In this document: positions 46,973 to 57,288 of the stretch, piece after piece | Position numbering within the stretch: position 1 is the stretch's first letter | How the letters are laid out: the number at the start of each line of letters is the position of its first letter | Assembly: GCA_019044685.2 (NCBI GenBank) | Contig: JAGTXX020000003.1 | Coordinates: 1,240,001 to 1,304,000, forward strand | From: Nannochloris sp. 'desiccata' | Taxonomy: Eukaryota > Chlorophyta > Trebouxiophyceae > Chlorellales > Chlorellaceae | Reading direction: 5' to 3' | Length of the DNA: 64,000 nt | Made by a program: the position numbers and the translations under genes | Notes under the pieces: generated by a model | The model's input: the letters and a program-made list of their open reading frames with translations, nothing else | The model's database searches: none | What the model was told of the DNA's origin: nothing

Positions 46973-48142
46973 ATGGAAGATGGACTAGACAATGAAGAAT
47001 TGTATACAACTTCTCAATTCTCTCGGAACAATAAGCAACCAAGAAAACTTCCAATCTCTACTTCCTCCCCTGCCCCTCCCTCTGCCGCCACTACAATAGC
47101 AACTCCTCTCTGGGCATGGTTTCTGTTAATAGCCTCTCTGCTCTCTGTCAGCTCCGCAGGGGTTGCCTTTGCCATGATGCGTGGCGTACCACCCATAACT
47201 CTCGCTGCCTGGAGATTGCAATTCACTTCTCTCCTCCTCATCACTGCAGCTTCCTTTCAGTGGCGGAAAATGGGATGGGATTTAAAAGTACAAACATTGA
47301 ACAAAAAAATCTGGCTTGCAGGCAGTGGAACTGCTCTGGCTATCCATTTTGCATGCTGGGTCGCTTCAATACAGCGTACATCGCTTACCCACTCTCTTCT
47401 CTTTGTTTCTGCAACCCCACTTCTCCTTGTTCTATCAACGCTCATTGGCAGACAGCCGGTTTCAGTGGGGGAGCTGTATGGTACCGCTCTGGGATGTATA
47501 GGAACATTAATACTAGCTAGTTCTGCAGTTTCTGAAGAGGAGGTCACTGTTTTAGGGGATCTACTCGCCCTCTCAGCTTCTGTTGCGGTGATTCCTTATT
47601 TATTAATAGGAAGAAAACTAAGAAGCTGGATGCCTTTGTTCATATATGCTGCACCTGTGACGCTTTTAGCTGCATGTCAACTCACCCTGGCTGCTATTAT
47701 AGTCGAAGGATCGAATTTTTTCACTGTCGGGAGTGGTGGCGTTTTCGGTTGGATGGGATCGATGCACTTTCTTCCTTTTGTCCTATATCTTGGTTTTGTG
47801 CCGGGAATTATTGGGCACACGGGTATAAATGCTTTGTTGAAATATATGCACCCATTGATTATTGCTCTAGTGTTAAATATAGAGCCACCTGTTGGGGCGG
47901 TGATGGGGTACTTGGTCGGGGTTTCAGATGCCCCTGGGTGGCTGACATACGCTGGGGGGGTGTTGATATTATTTTCAACGTGCGTTGTGTCGTATGCGTC
48001 GAGTGTGAGAGAAGAAAATGAAACAGGTAGAGTGGCGGCTCCTGCTGCTGCTGCTGAAGTAGAAGCTGCTTTTGTTGGCCGGCTAGATGGAGCAGAAGAG
48101 GTTGGAGAAGAACACAGGCTTTTAGCTACCCATCGGAATTAG
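46973..48142 (+). CDS. EamA (DMT-superfamily) transporter
   Basis: Intronless, 389 residues. A polar N-terminus of about 40 residues precedes ten predicted helices in two EamA repeats: the first starts PLWAWFLLIASLLSVSSAGV with MRGVPPITLAAWRLQ, the second near LLALSASVAVIPYLLIGRKL. It ends with GHTGINALLKYMHPLIIALV and EPPVGAVMGYLVG, typical of EamA repeat 2. Members move metabolites such as nucleotide sugars, amino acids or SAM; the substrate is not readable. The acidic C-terminus is cytosolic. The 3' end nearly meets the convergent CoA-binding gene (38 bp), with a TGTAA motif in the gap. Confidence 0.85.
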   Translation: MEDGLDNEELYTTSQFSRNNKQPRKLPISTSSPAPPSAATTIATPLWAWFLLIASLLSVSSAGVAFAMMRGVPPITLAAWRLQFTSLLLITAASFQWRKMGWDLKVQTLNKKIWLAGSGTALAIHFACWVASIQRTSLTHSLLFVSATPLLLVLSTLIGRQPVSVGELYGTALGCIGTLILASSAVSEEEVTVLGDLLALSASVAVIPYLLIGRKLRSWMPLFIYAAPVTLLAACQLTLAAIIVEGSNFFTVGSGGVFGWMGSMHFLPFVLYLGFVPGIIGHTGINALLKYMHPLIIALVLNIEPPVGAVMGYLVGVSDAPGWLTYAGGVLILFSTCVVSYASSVREENETGRVAAPAAAAEVEAAFVGRLDGAEEVGEEHRLLATHRN

Positions 48143-48180
48143 TATTTGTTACACCACATATTCATTATACTTGTAATTTT

Positions 48181-48827
48181 CTAAAATTTTGCTCGAAACC
48201 CCGAAGCCGCTCGATCGACTTTTAAACACCGACTTACCACTACGGTAATCCCATTTTCAGCTAATTTCTCTTCAAATTCGCGATTACTTATCCCGCTTTG
48301 TAGCCACACAACCTCAGGAGGGGGGTCCATCTCTAAGATATCCTCTAGATGTTGATTTAAGTCTTCTGAGCGCCGGAAAATATCTAATATATCAACTTTT
48401 TTTTTAATTCGTTTTAAATCTCTAATGACCGGTTCCCCTAGGATTTCTGTAGCATCTGGGAAAAATACAGGGACTGGAATGATGCGGACCCCGGTGCTTT
48501 GTAGAAATTCTGGTACGAAATAAGCAGGCTGGGAGGCCTTGGCTTCAGTTTTGATTCCAAGGACGGCGACGGTCTTCGCTTTGCCAGCTATCTGTAGAAA
48601 GATAAGAAGACAATTGGAAAAACAAGGGTATGTTTTAGTTATATACATTTAAGTAGCGTATATTAATGCGGTTTATACGAGAATGTGTAGCGCACTTCTA
48701 TAGCTTTCGGAGCTTCTGTGATGATTCGATCTGAGGACATCTTTGCCGAGATTATGAGCCGAAATGGCCTTGAAATGGATAGTCTCGCTGTATTGATGAC
48801 AGATCGCAGTATAGGAGCTGACGACAT
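48181..48827 (-). CDS. CoA-binding (YccU-like) domain protein, probably mitochondrial
   Basis: Minus strand, exons 48696-48827 and 48181-48591, 104-nt GT-AG intron, phase 0; 180 residues from the ATG at 48827. The first 30 residues (MSSAPILRSVINTARLSIS) are basic and amphipathic, like a mitochondrial presequence. The Rossmann-type CoA_binding_2 domain follows: KTVAVLGIKTE, PAYFVPEFLQSTGVRIIPVP, EILGEPVIRDLKRI, VDILDIFRRSEDL and VVWLQSGISN. Cys in SRCLKVD matches a conserved Cys-Lys of the family. The biochemical role of stand-alone CoA-binding proteins is poorly known; CoAlation or regulation of acyl metabolism has been suggested in bacteria. Start codons of this gene and the next are 137 bp apart. 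Confidence 0.88.
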
Positions 48828-48964
48828 GAAAATATAAGAATACAAATGCGTCGAAGGTTTTCTATTGCGGAGAGTTGTGCCCCCTCGAATTCATTTGAAT
48901 TCTTGTCCTTACTTAAGTAAGTTAGCTACATTGCCAAATATATCTTCATTTGACTTTTGTTAAG
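48828..48964. promoter_or_regulatory. Very short bidirectional promoter (137 bp)
   Basis: The whole space between divergent start codons of the CoA-binding and TPR proteins; the smallest divergent gap in the window. Likely a shared core promoter. Confidence 0.6.
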
Positions 48965-50506
48965 ATGATGGCTATGCAAAGGCTGCCCCTGGCAAGCCTT
49001 GCCGGTAGCAAATTTATTCGCATGTTTTCGTCTGGAGATGTTGTAGACGAAATGATTGCCTATGCACGCACAAATTCCAAAGTATGTTTGAAACACTTTT
49101 TGTTAACGAACCCAGTGTGTCCAATGTGTTCTAAATTATTTTTCCTTTGTATGTAGAATAATTATTATCAAGCCATTGACATTCTCAAATCTGGCCTTGG
49201 CTTTCAGCAAACAGGCCTCAATGCGGGCAGGCTGTATTTAACTCAAGCGGAGATCCTCGCTGACCGAAGTCGCTGGATTGATGTATCTCAATTATGTCGT
49301 CAAGCTGCAGCTGCTGCTTCTGAAACACAGCCTTCCTCCCCTGCAGAAGCTCTTATTATGGCGGAGGTAGAGCTTTCAGCTGCTTTAATTGGTACCCGTG
49401 CATCTTTAACGCAGCACAAAGACGCGGAAGCCTTCCAAATGGCCCAGCAATGTCTGGAAGTAGCGAGAAAATCATTTACCGCCACTGGTGCCGAAGACCA
49501 ACGCTGGCAAGGTCTTGTCCTTTCCCACGCTATAGCAGCATTAGCACAGCACGCAGCATGCGATTTTGAAACTGCAGCTGAGAGTTTTGATGAAGTGATG
49601 GGGATAGCTGATCATATAGACCAACGAGGCAGCCCTAATAAGCCAAATAGAGATCATTTAATAGCAGACGCCTTAAAACACGTAGGGGCATTCCGTTTAG
49701 CTCAAAATAGACCCAGTGACGCTGCAACGCTGGCTTCTAGAGCAGTAGAGGCTGCCAAAAAAGCAGCAGACGCTGCGAAATCTAGTACAAAAACTAATAA
49801 TAATGATGAAAAAGAACATGATGGGAGTATAAGCACCGACCCGATGCAGCCACCAACACTGTGTGCCGAAACAGCTGTTGATTGCAGACTTCTTCAAGCG
49901 CAAGCTGCAATGGATACCAAAGACTGGGAATCTGCTGAAAATAGATTAAGTGAGGCCCTCTCTGGAGCAGAAGAACTTTCTTCAGCGAGCAATACCGCAT
50001 CTTCAATCGGAGGAAAGCCACACCCTAGAGTTGCAATTGTATTGCTTTTATTAGCCAACGTGTACTCCCGTACAGGTAAAGTCACACTTGCAGAAGGGTT
50101 GTACAGAGAGATAGTGAAAATTTTAGATTTAAACCCCGCTGTAGCTTCTTCGGAACCTTCCATTGCACTTGGCCTCGGTGGTGGGATAAGTGGTAGTGGT
50201 AGTGGGACGCTTCAGCTGGGGTTAGGACCAGTTCATCCTAGTGTTTCATCACTCGCTGCGTGGCGCTATGCGCAGCTACTAACAGCCTTGCCCCGTCGTA
50301 GCACGGAAGCAACATGTTGGCATCAGTTGGCTAAAGAGCTGTATGATGATGCCCCTCTGAGAAGAGTACTTGAGCCTGCGAGTGTTTTTGGGACGTTGGA
50401 CCATTTACAAGGGAAAGGGGATGGTGGGTGTGGGATCGTGCTTGATTTGATGACGAGAAGAGCGTTGCCTAGAGCGCCAACTGATACAACTGTGGTCGGG
50501 GCTTAA
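48965..50506 (+). CDS. TPR-repeat protein, probably organellar, function unknown
   Basis: Exons 48965-49081 and 49157-50506, 75-nt GT-AG intron, phase 0; 488 residues. The N-terminus MMAMQRLPLASLAGSKFIRM suggests a mitochondrial presequence. The rest is helical with paired-helix TPR-like repeats: YYQAIDILKSGLGFQQTG, AEAFQMAQQCLEVARKSF, AADAL-type and CDFETAAESFDEVMGIADHI, ALKHVGAFRLAQNRPSDAAT, WESAENRLSEALSGAEEL, VAIVLLLLANVYSRTGKVTL. A Gly/Ser loop near residue 378 and a Lys/Asn-rich insertion near 260 interrupt it. TPRs mediate protein binding; plants have similar single-copy mitochondrial TPR proteins, but I cannot name an ortholog. Confidence 0.78.
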
Positions 50507-50756
50507 ATAAAAGGTGACTTTTTGAACTTGTTCGTTTACAAATTTTCCGTACAACTCCTAATTGGTTCTTTTGTTGTAATTTGTTGTCATCTCAAAGAGT
50601 ATACTGTCAACAGAATGTCAATACGTACAAGTAAAAAGAAGCCTAGGCCTCAAAAAACAAAACAAATTAGTCACATGCCGAGAAAGAAAGTTTTTGCTTT
50701 TTTCAAACTTGATTGTCATGTAATAAATGTACACAAAATAGGGCCCTTCTTTCTAT

Positions 50757-52279
50757 CTAAAATGGACATATCCACGTTGCTACATCTATAAGCACACTAG
50801 GCATCATAGCAAACTGTACATTTACACATTCACGCCCACCTTTGATCATTTTTAATACTTCATCCATCATTTCATCCCTACCACCACGCATAGGATCCTC
50901 AATAATAGGCTGAGTGTGCGTCTTTCCTACATATTCTTTCAAAATACACTTGGATTGAGGTATCCCTGCTTTATATAATGCTAAAATGTATTCTCTGGCA
51001 TTTTTTATAGGCACGCTTTTATCAGCGTCACCATGGAGGATCAACATAGGTGGCAGCATCGCAGCTGCAGCAGGGGTGAGTTGGGTATCTGCAACGAGAG
51101 AGGGGGAGAGTTCTGCGAGCATGGGGGTGCCTTTTGGCCCTGTCATGATCGAGGCAAATAAATTTCTGTACAACCCTCGCTTGTGGAGGTGGTCGGACAG
51201 CGTGACCAGATTATAAGCGCCAGAGACCCCCACAAAGCCTTTTAAATGACGAGGATCCCATGTTGGAGAGCCACCTAATACAGTTGTTGGTGTTGGAGGC
51301 TTTGTATTAATTTCACGGATTGGTCGTCGTGTTGACTTTCTTTCTTCTTCCGTCATTTCCACAGCTTCCTTGTTGCTTGAAGCTAAAGAGGAAGATGACG
51401 GTGACGATGCTTCTTCGTGTTGTAGGGCTTGAGCTAGTAAAGCGAGAGAAGTCAAATGTCCACCAGCTGACTGTCCTACTAGAAACACTTCCTCAGGGTC
51501 TCCTCCATATAAATGAAGGTTTGCTAGCACCCATGTGATCCCGGTATTTATATCTTGAAGCATATCCATGCAACTGCCTTGAGGAAAGTTTCGATAATCG
51601 AGGCAAAATACTAAAACACCACGTTGACTAAGGCGTCTACCAAATAACGCACCCCATGCTTTATATCCTATAGTCCAGCACCCGCCTGTAACGTAGATGA
51701 CGACAGGGCAAGGACCTCGACGGCGCCATTTTTTTCGAGGTAAATATACATCCAAACGATTTCTGGGTTTCGTTCCAAAAGGAATGCTGCGTTGTAGCCT
51801 AGGGGAGAAGAAATAGAACAGTACCATTTGGGAGAATCCTGGTAAAAGAATGATTGTGAAGGCTACCAGGCGGATGAATTTCAAAAACCAACGTACGCCG
51901 GAAAACAAGTAGGTGTAGAGTTGAAGAGCCAAAGCGGAGATGAGCCAAAGATCGGCCAACCGCCGAGCCCAAAAATGCAATTCCCTGGATTATTAATGAG
52001 AAAAAGGCAAATTCTGGTGAGCGCATATCATAAAAAGTTGAAGTTGATCAGAGATTTTGAGATCACAATAAAACCTCACTTGGGAGTTTCGGGCATAGCA
52101 GGCTCTCCGGCATAGTCCCCTGGCTCTTCTTCGTCCTCGTAGTCTACAGATAAGATTCTGCGGCGCAGAGAGTGAGCAGGACTCTCTAAAGATCTTCCTC
52201 TAATAATCTTGCCAAAATCTTCAGCAGAGTCGTCGGAATATTTTATACCCTCCATCGTTGCAGTGGGCTCTCCATGCAT
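50757..52279 (-). CDS. ICME: Isoprenylcysteine alpha-carbonyl methylesterase (ICME-like)
   Basis: Minus strand, exons 52080-52279 and 50757-51984, 95-nt GT-AG intron, phase 2; 475 residues. Exon 1 is an acidic cytosolic N-terminus with SPAHSLRRRILS. Exon 2 opens with two membrane helices, then IPFGTKPRNRLDVYLP, the ICME hallmark. Alpha/beta-hydrolase motifs are present: the oxyanion-hole YVTGGCWTIGYKAWG, nucleophile elbow VGQSAGGH, acid in LILHGDADKSVP and His in GKTHTQPI. ICME removes the methyl ester from prenylated cysteines on signalling GTPases in the ER or Golgi; in Arabidopsis it tunes abscisic-acid signalling. A polar insertion (about residues 265-305) is low complexity. Confidence 0.9.
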
Positions 52280-52623
52280 TGTAAGTTATTTTGAGATTCA
52301 AACAAGGGTGTTAAAACGTGGTTCCAAATTAAATGTTGTCTCTTCTTCTGTTTAGTTCATTTGAAAACTCAGTTCAACTAACGGTTAAGTGACTCTCACT
52401 GAAATCTCAGAGCCTATATGAAAATTTTCTTTAAACTTTTGCTGCTGCTTCCTCAAAAAGATCCTAAAGTTATCTCTCGGCTTATAGCTTGCTTGTGCAC
52501 ATTTTCTAATCCGTAGCTGAACTGCCAGAGTGCAGAGGAGGCCGCACAAACTGTGATTTGCTAGAAATTCATCTTTAGATTTTCAAAATAAGAACTCTTG
52601 ACTTATTCAATCAAGGCGCATCT
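52280..52623. promoter_or_regulatory. Divergent intergenic region (ICME / SET protein)
   Basis: 344 bp between divergent starts; nothing specific recognised. Confidence 0.5.
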
Positions 52624-53349
52624 ATGAGATGCATAAGACCCTCATCACGAAGCTGTTACATTCTATGCAGAGCTTCACTCCCCGATTCATCCTCCGCCAA
52701 CAAAAAGGCCGCCGCTTTTGCCACAACGCTCACCGTCGTCGGTGCAACTACCTTCCACTTCTTATCCAAGCAGCCAACCCTCCCCCCTGTACAAGATTTC
52801 TTCATTGCTACCACAGCAACACTAGGTATCGGTGGAGTAGGAAGTCTCGTTTTAGCGAAAGCTGTTCTAAAAGATAAGTTTCACGCTGAATGGCATAGAA
52901 ACCGTCTTTATTTTTCCATTGGGGTCCCTTGTTCTGGCCCAACGGTTAGCCCAGGCGCCATTCTAGTCAAATCCACTGGTGACATCCGTGGCAATGGTGC
53001 CTATGCCACAACTACGATCCCAGAAGGGACATTTTTGGGTGAGTACACTGGTGAAATTTTAGACAGCACAGCGTTCAAAGCACGCTATCCTAACCAACTC
53101 GCAGATTTTGCAATGGCTATAGACGACGAGTACGTCGTAGATGCAGTAGATTCGGTAGCTAATATTGCGTGCTTTCATCCCGTTCATATGAATCACTCGG
53201 CGGGGCGGGCAAATGTGAAGCGGTATTATAAAAGGAACGATCGACGGGTGTTATTTTTTACAAGTAGAGACGTTTTACAGGGAGAAGAATTGTTGTACGA
53301 TTATGGAAGGCAATATTGGCGCACACGAGGCGAACTAGAACTACCTTAG
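52624..53349 (+). CDS. Small SET-domain protein with N-terminal hydrophobic leader
   Basis: Intronless, 241 residues. Residues 1-30 are basic and Ser/Cys-rich; two hydrophobic stretches follow (AAAFATTLTVVGATTFHFL and FFIATTATLGIGGVGSLVLA), so the protein is probably membrane-anchored or imported into an organelle. The SET domain covers about 108-235: RGNGAYATTTIPEGTFLGEY, HMNHSAGRANVKRYY, FTSRDVLQGEELLYDYG. The NHS and catalytic YDYG motifs are present; there are no pre- or post-SET cysteines. Such minimal SET proteins in algae are often non-histone methyltransferases. The substrate is unknown. Confidence 0.82.
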   Translation: MRCIRPSSRSCYILCRASLPDSSSANKKAAAFATTLTVVGATTFHFLSKQPTLPPVQDFFIATTATLGIGGVGSLVLAKAVLKDKFHAEWHRNRLYFSIGVPCSGPTVSPGAILVKSTGDIRGNGAYATTTIPEGTFLGEYTGEILDSTAFKARYPNQLADFAMAIDDEYVVDAVDSVANIACFHPVHMNHSAGRANVKRYYKRNDRRVLFFTSRDVLQGEELLYDYGRQYWRTRGELELP

Positions 53350-53485
53350 CGTAGTACCTGATAATCGTATATTCCTTCCTAAAAACTGTAAAGGTCTTTG
53401 TAAATTTCAATTCTTGTCTATAATAAGTAAAATTTGAATTATACAGCCGCAGCAGTAGCAATTAAATATGATACCGCTGGTAATT

Positions 53486-55017
53486 CTAACGCACAAAGAC
53501 AGCTCCAATTAATTGCTGAAACAACATTGCTGACAAGATCCCAATCACCAAGACCGCCATTAGATATGTAGCATTAAACCTTTCTACCATAACAGTAGAC
53601 ACCCCAGCAGCCATTTCACGAGTGGCTGTACCCACTACAGCAGCTAATGCTTGCCTACCATCAGGGTCTTTGGAGACATTAAGCCATTCTTTACCAACAG
53701 CAGTAATCCATTGAGTATTACTCGTAACCCTAGATGCTTTCTGTTGTTCCTGTTGTTGTTGAGCTCCTAAGCCGCTTTTGCCAATACTTTTCTTTCTTCT
53801 CGAGTGTAAGATACTATCACTATCTAAATCATCAGCGGTATGGAGACGGCCATCCCCTCGCACAGCCTCTATTCTATCAGAGGCAACACCATCGCTCCCA
53901 GTTCCACCATCACCGCTGCTGCTGGCTGTAGGGCTCTCTGCTGCTGCTAGTGATACTGCAGCAGACGCGTGTCCTGCTTCTCTTCTAGCATCCTCTGACT
54001 GCTGCTGTGGTTGATTCCCGTCTACCTCCTCAATAACGTTATCATTACGACCGTCACCAGGACCACCGGCAACACTGGGCGGTCCACTATACCCTCCCTG
54101 CAGATACGAGGCCACCACATCTCTAGCAAAGACACCTACACACTGTTTTACAGCTTCTAAATGGTGTGGTTTCGCCATACTACTAAATAGATCTTCATAG
54201 AAATTCACTTCTAAGCTTTTGTCCATGTAGACTCGCATACCATTAGAAGCAAATGCTGCCACAGCCATGACAGCGAGTTGTTGACCTTCTGGGGTAGATA
54301 AGAAAGAAAACATTTTATCTGTGCTATCTTGTTGAGGGGTGTTATCGTCTCCTTGATTGGCTGCTGCTGCGCGTGCTGTGGTTTCTACATAGGATGAGAC
54401 CATGTTCTTGGCCGCCATGCTGACGGCAACGGAAACAAGGCTGTGGCCACGGTCGCTAAGGAGGGCGTCTAGGATTTTGTCTACAGTTCCTTGTTGTTGT
54501 TGACGAGGTTGATGATCGTCTTGTTGTCCCGAAGCTGCTGAAGGTCCTGCAGAAGCACGATAAAATTAATTCTTTTGAAGCAGCGGCGAGATTTAAGAAT
54601 AAACATATTAAATCAATTTGGGACATGATAAGAAGACGGAAAGGAAATCTTCTATTTACCTGCTATGCCTTGATAAAGTGCAGAGACAGTGCTGCTGGCT
54701 GTAGATGTGAACTCCTGGGACTGCAAGAGCTTTGAAACCTGGCGTAAAGTTGGGGGCACTTCATTCCCCTCCGATTGTAGAAATTCTTGCAGATCTCGCA
54801 AGATACTGGCACAAATATCTCCCCCAGTGGCTAATGCATCCGAATACTTTTGCAAAGATGCTCTAAGTTTTGTAATATAGCGTTTGCTGCGACCATAAGC
54901 ATCGGACTCGTAGGCCCGGTAAGCCAGGGTGCCCAACACAGCTACTACTGCACCACCTGCCAATATGTATCTACGGTTATTCCTCACAACAGCAGGTGCT
55001 TGGGTTGAGCTCCACAT
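53486..55017 (-). CDS. PHLOEM PROTEIN 2-LIKE A10-related membrane protein
   Basis: Minus strand, exons 54660-55017 and 53486-54546, 113-nt GT-AG intron, phase 1; 472 residues. Exon 1 has a membrane helix (RRYILAGGAVVAVLGTLAYRAY) and then KRYITKLRASLQKYSDALA, DLQEFLQSEGNEVPPTLRQV and LLQSQEFT, matching the N-terminal pattern of plant PP2-A10 proteins. Exon 2 gives VDKILDALLSDRGHSLVSVAV and AKNMVSSYVET, the second conserved block, followed by a large low-complexity Gln/Ser/Asp insertion (about 240-390) and a C-terminal helix (TYLMAVLVIGILSAMLFQQL). PP2-A10 is not a lectin despite its name and its function is unknown to me. The insertion is much longer than in plants. Confidence 0.7.
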
Positions 55018-55366
55018 GCTGGGTTAAGTAAGTTAAAACTAACAAGATTTGCAAAATTGTCCTTGTTTGTAAGCTGCTTTAGCACCTCATTGCGCCTCAA
55101 TATTTTATTTAAATATTTTATTACTTTTCTATAAATTTGAATATAATCCCGAAATCACACAGCGCAAGCTTTTTTCTGTCCAAAAAAATATGGTTTCCGA
55201 AGCTTTAAAAAGTTCGACTCGGAGTCCTCGATCAATTGGGGTTATTTCGTTTTAATTTATTACTCGTCATAGTTGGAAAATTCCAGCATTGTAATTAACC
55301 ACGCGCATTGCAGTTATTTCGTCTTCTCATTGACACTTTTAATAATTAGATCATTTTTAGAGGGAC
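55018..55366. promoter_or_regulatory. Divergent intergenic region (PP2-A10-like / M16 peptidase)
   Basis: 349 bp between divergent starts, AT-rich. No element recognised. Confidence 0.5.
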
Positions 55367-57163
55367 ATGCAGCAGACCACTAGCAGCTCGTGCGCTCTTA
55401 GAGCCACGCTACCTGAACCACTTAGACGTAACACGTACATTCAGCACCCGAAAAGAGCAAGGCAGAATCGAGCCAGCACAAAATGCGAAGCAAGTGGACA
55501 TGAGGATGTCGGCAACGACAAGAGCTCGGCTTCTAAAAGTATAGCATCTACCACCCGTCGATCTGCACTACAGTTAACTTCAGTAGGCGCGCTCCACGCC
55601 CTTGCCTCTCGTTCTATATTCTCTGCTGACGCTGCCTTCGCCGCTTCTGCTGCCACAGGCGCCACATCCCCCACATCTCTCGCTAAGCAACTCGAAGCCC
55701 GTGTCCAAGAATTTACTTTATCGAACGGCATGCGTTTCATAGTTTCTGAACGAAAAACTGTTCCTGTTGTAAGTTTTCACACGTATGCAGATGTAGGAGC
55801 CTACGATGAGGCCGACGGGGTCACCGGGGTAGCCCACTTGCTGGAGCACCTAGCCTTCAAAGGGACCCCACGTATCGGCACAACTGATTTTAAGAAAGAA
55901 GCACCATTGCTTGATGCCATGGACGATATATTTTATGAATATCTTGAAGTTGGAGATAACAACAAAAAAACAGCGACAAAATTAAACGCTCAGTTAGAGA
56001 GTTTGCTAGAGGAGGCAGGAAAGATCGCTGTGCCCAACGCCTATGGAGCGATGCTCTCTAGAGAAGGTGCTGTGGGTCTCAATGCTGCGACAACACACGA
56101 TTCTACAAAGTACTATTGTAGTTTACCTGCAAATAAACTCGAATTATGGTTTGCTCTAGAAGCCGAGCGGTTTCAAGCTCCAGTATTTCGTGAATTGTAC
56201 AGTGAAAGAAAAGTCGTCTTTGAAGAACGTCGTATGAGAGTAGATAATGCTGCACTAGGACCATTTCAAGAGGAATTTGCACAGCGCAGCTTGACAAATA
56301 ACTATAAAAGACCGGTTATTGGCTATGAGACAGACCTTTTAAAACTCGGTAGGAGAGAAGTGGCGTCCTTTTTCGCAGAACATTACGGGCCGAGGTCCCT
56401 CACTGTCGCTATCGTCGGTGATATAAAGGTAGGGAAGGTGAGACAGCTAGCTGAAAAATATTTTGGAGGATGGAGAAGCGCAGCGACGCCTGGAGCTTTC
56501 TGCGGAGGCGGTAATGGTAGTAATATTGATAGTGGAGAAGCTGAACCCCTGCCGATCCCGCCTCTTGTGAATTCTAGTACTCCTCCAATTGGAACTGGTC
56601 GTAATTCCAGAGAATTACTGGCCAAATCTATAGCAGGCCCTGCAGTCTTACGTGCCTTTTACCGCCCTTGTATTCGCGACACCCTTGCGACCTCAAACTT
56701 GGACTTGATCAACGATACTTTGACAGGAAGTCGGTCTGCACGGTTGTATCGAAATCTTGTCGAAGAAGGAAAAGCCTTAACAGTAAGCTCGTATGCATCT
56801 TTCCCAGCGGAGAAACACCCAGGACAGTTCATTATGTACGGCATCCCAGCACCGGGGGTCTCTCCAGAGGAGTTGGACTTATTAATTCAAGCAGAGGTAG
56901 GTAGCTTAGTCGAACGGGGTCCCACCGAGACAGAGGTGAGGCGGTATGTGAAAGCGGCGAAAATGGGAATCTTAGAAACATTACAGTCAAATTCAGCGTT
57001 GGCGTCTACACTAGCATCGTACCAGGTGTTGTTAGGTGATTGGAAAGAGATTTCTAGCGATTTAGAAAGAGTAGAGAGTTTGAGCGGAAAAACGGCGGCA
57101 GCCTGTGCGAGGAAATATTTGAGAGGGGACAACTCTTTTGTAGGATACATCGAGAAAATATAG
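55367..57163 (+). CDS. M16 zinc metallopeptidase, plastid with possible Tat-type lumen leader
   Basis: Intronless, 598 residues. The inverted zinc motif is HLLEH (157-161), within GVTGVAHLLEHLAFKGTPRI; a downstream Glu ligand is likely in YSERKVVFEERRM (about 280-287). The paired, inactive second M16 half follows (RELLAKSIAGPAVLRAFYRP, DTLTGSRSARLYRNLVEEGK). The N-terminus is bipartite: a Ser/Arg transit peptide, then TTRRSALQLTSVGALHALAS, a twin-arginine and hydrophobic segment, ending AFA-A at 90-93. That predicts export to the thylakoid lumen. A 50-residue insertion after the zinc motif (about 175-225) is family-typical for processing-type plant homologs. Probable role is peptide degradation or processing. 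Confidence 0.88.
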   Translation: MQQTTSSSCALRATLPEPLRRNTYIQHPKRARQNRASTKCEASGHEDVGNDKSSASKSIASTTRRSALQLTSVGALHALASRSIFSADAAFAASAATGATSPTSLAKQLEARVQEFTLSNGMRFIVSERKTVPVVSFHTYADVGAYDEADGVTGVAHLLEHLAFKGTPRIGTTDFKKEAPLLDAMDDIFYEYLEVGDNNKKTATKLNAQLESLLEEAGKIAVPNAYGAMLSREGAVGLNAATTHDSTKYYCSLPANKLELWFALEAERFQAPVFRELYSERKVVFEERRMRVDNAALGPFQEEFAQRSLTNNYKRPVIGYETDLLKLGRREVASFFAEHYGPRSLTVAIVGDIKVGKVRQLAEKYFGGWRSAATPGAFCGGGNGSNIDSGEAEPLPIPPLVNSSTPPIGTGRNSRELLAKSIAGPAVLRAFYRPCIRDTLATSNLDLINDTLTGSRSARLYRNLVEEGKALTVSSYASFPAEKHPGQFIMYGIPAPGVSPEELDLLIQAEVGSLVERGPTETEVRRYVKAAKMGILETLQSNSALASTLASYQVLLGDWKEISSDLERVESLSGKTAAACARKYLRGDNSFVGYIEKI

Positions 57164-57288
57164 AGAGACAAGAACGAATAGAGAGAGTGAGAGTGTTACT
57201 TATTTATGTTATTGCTGTTCTTATACTGATTGAGATTCCTTTACATCGTTGTAATAAAAGTAGAAGAAAAAAACAAGTGGTTTTTGGT

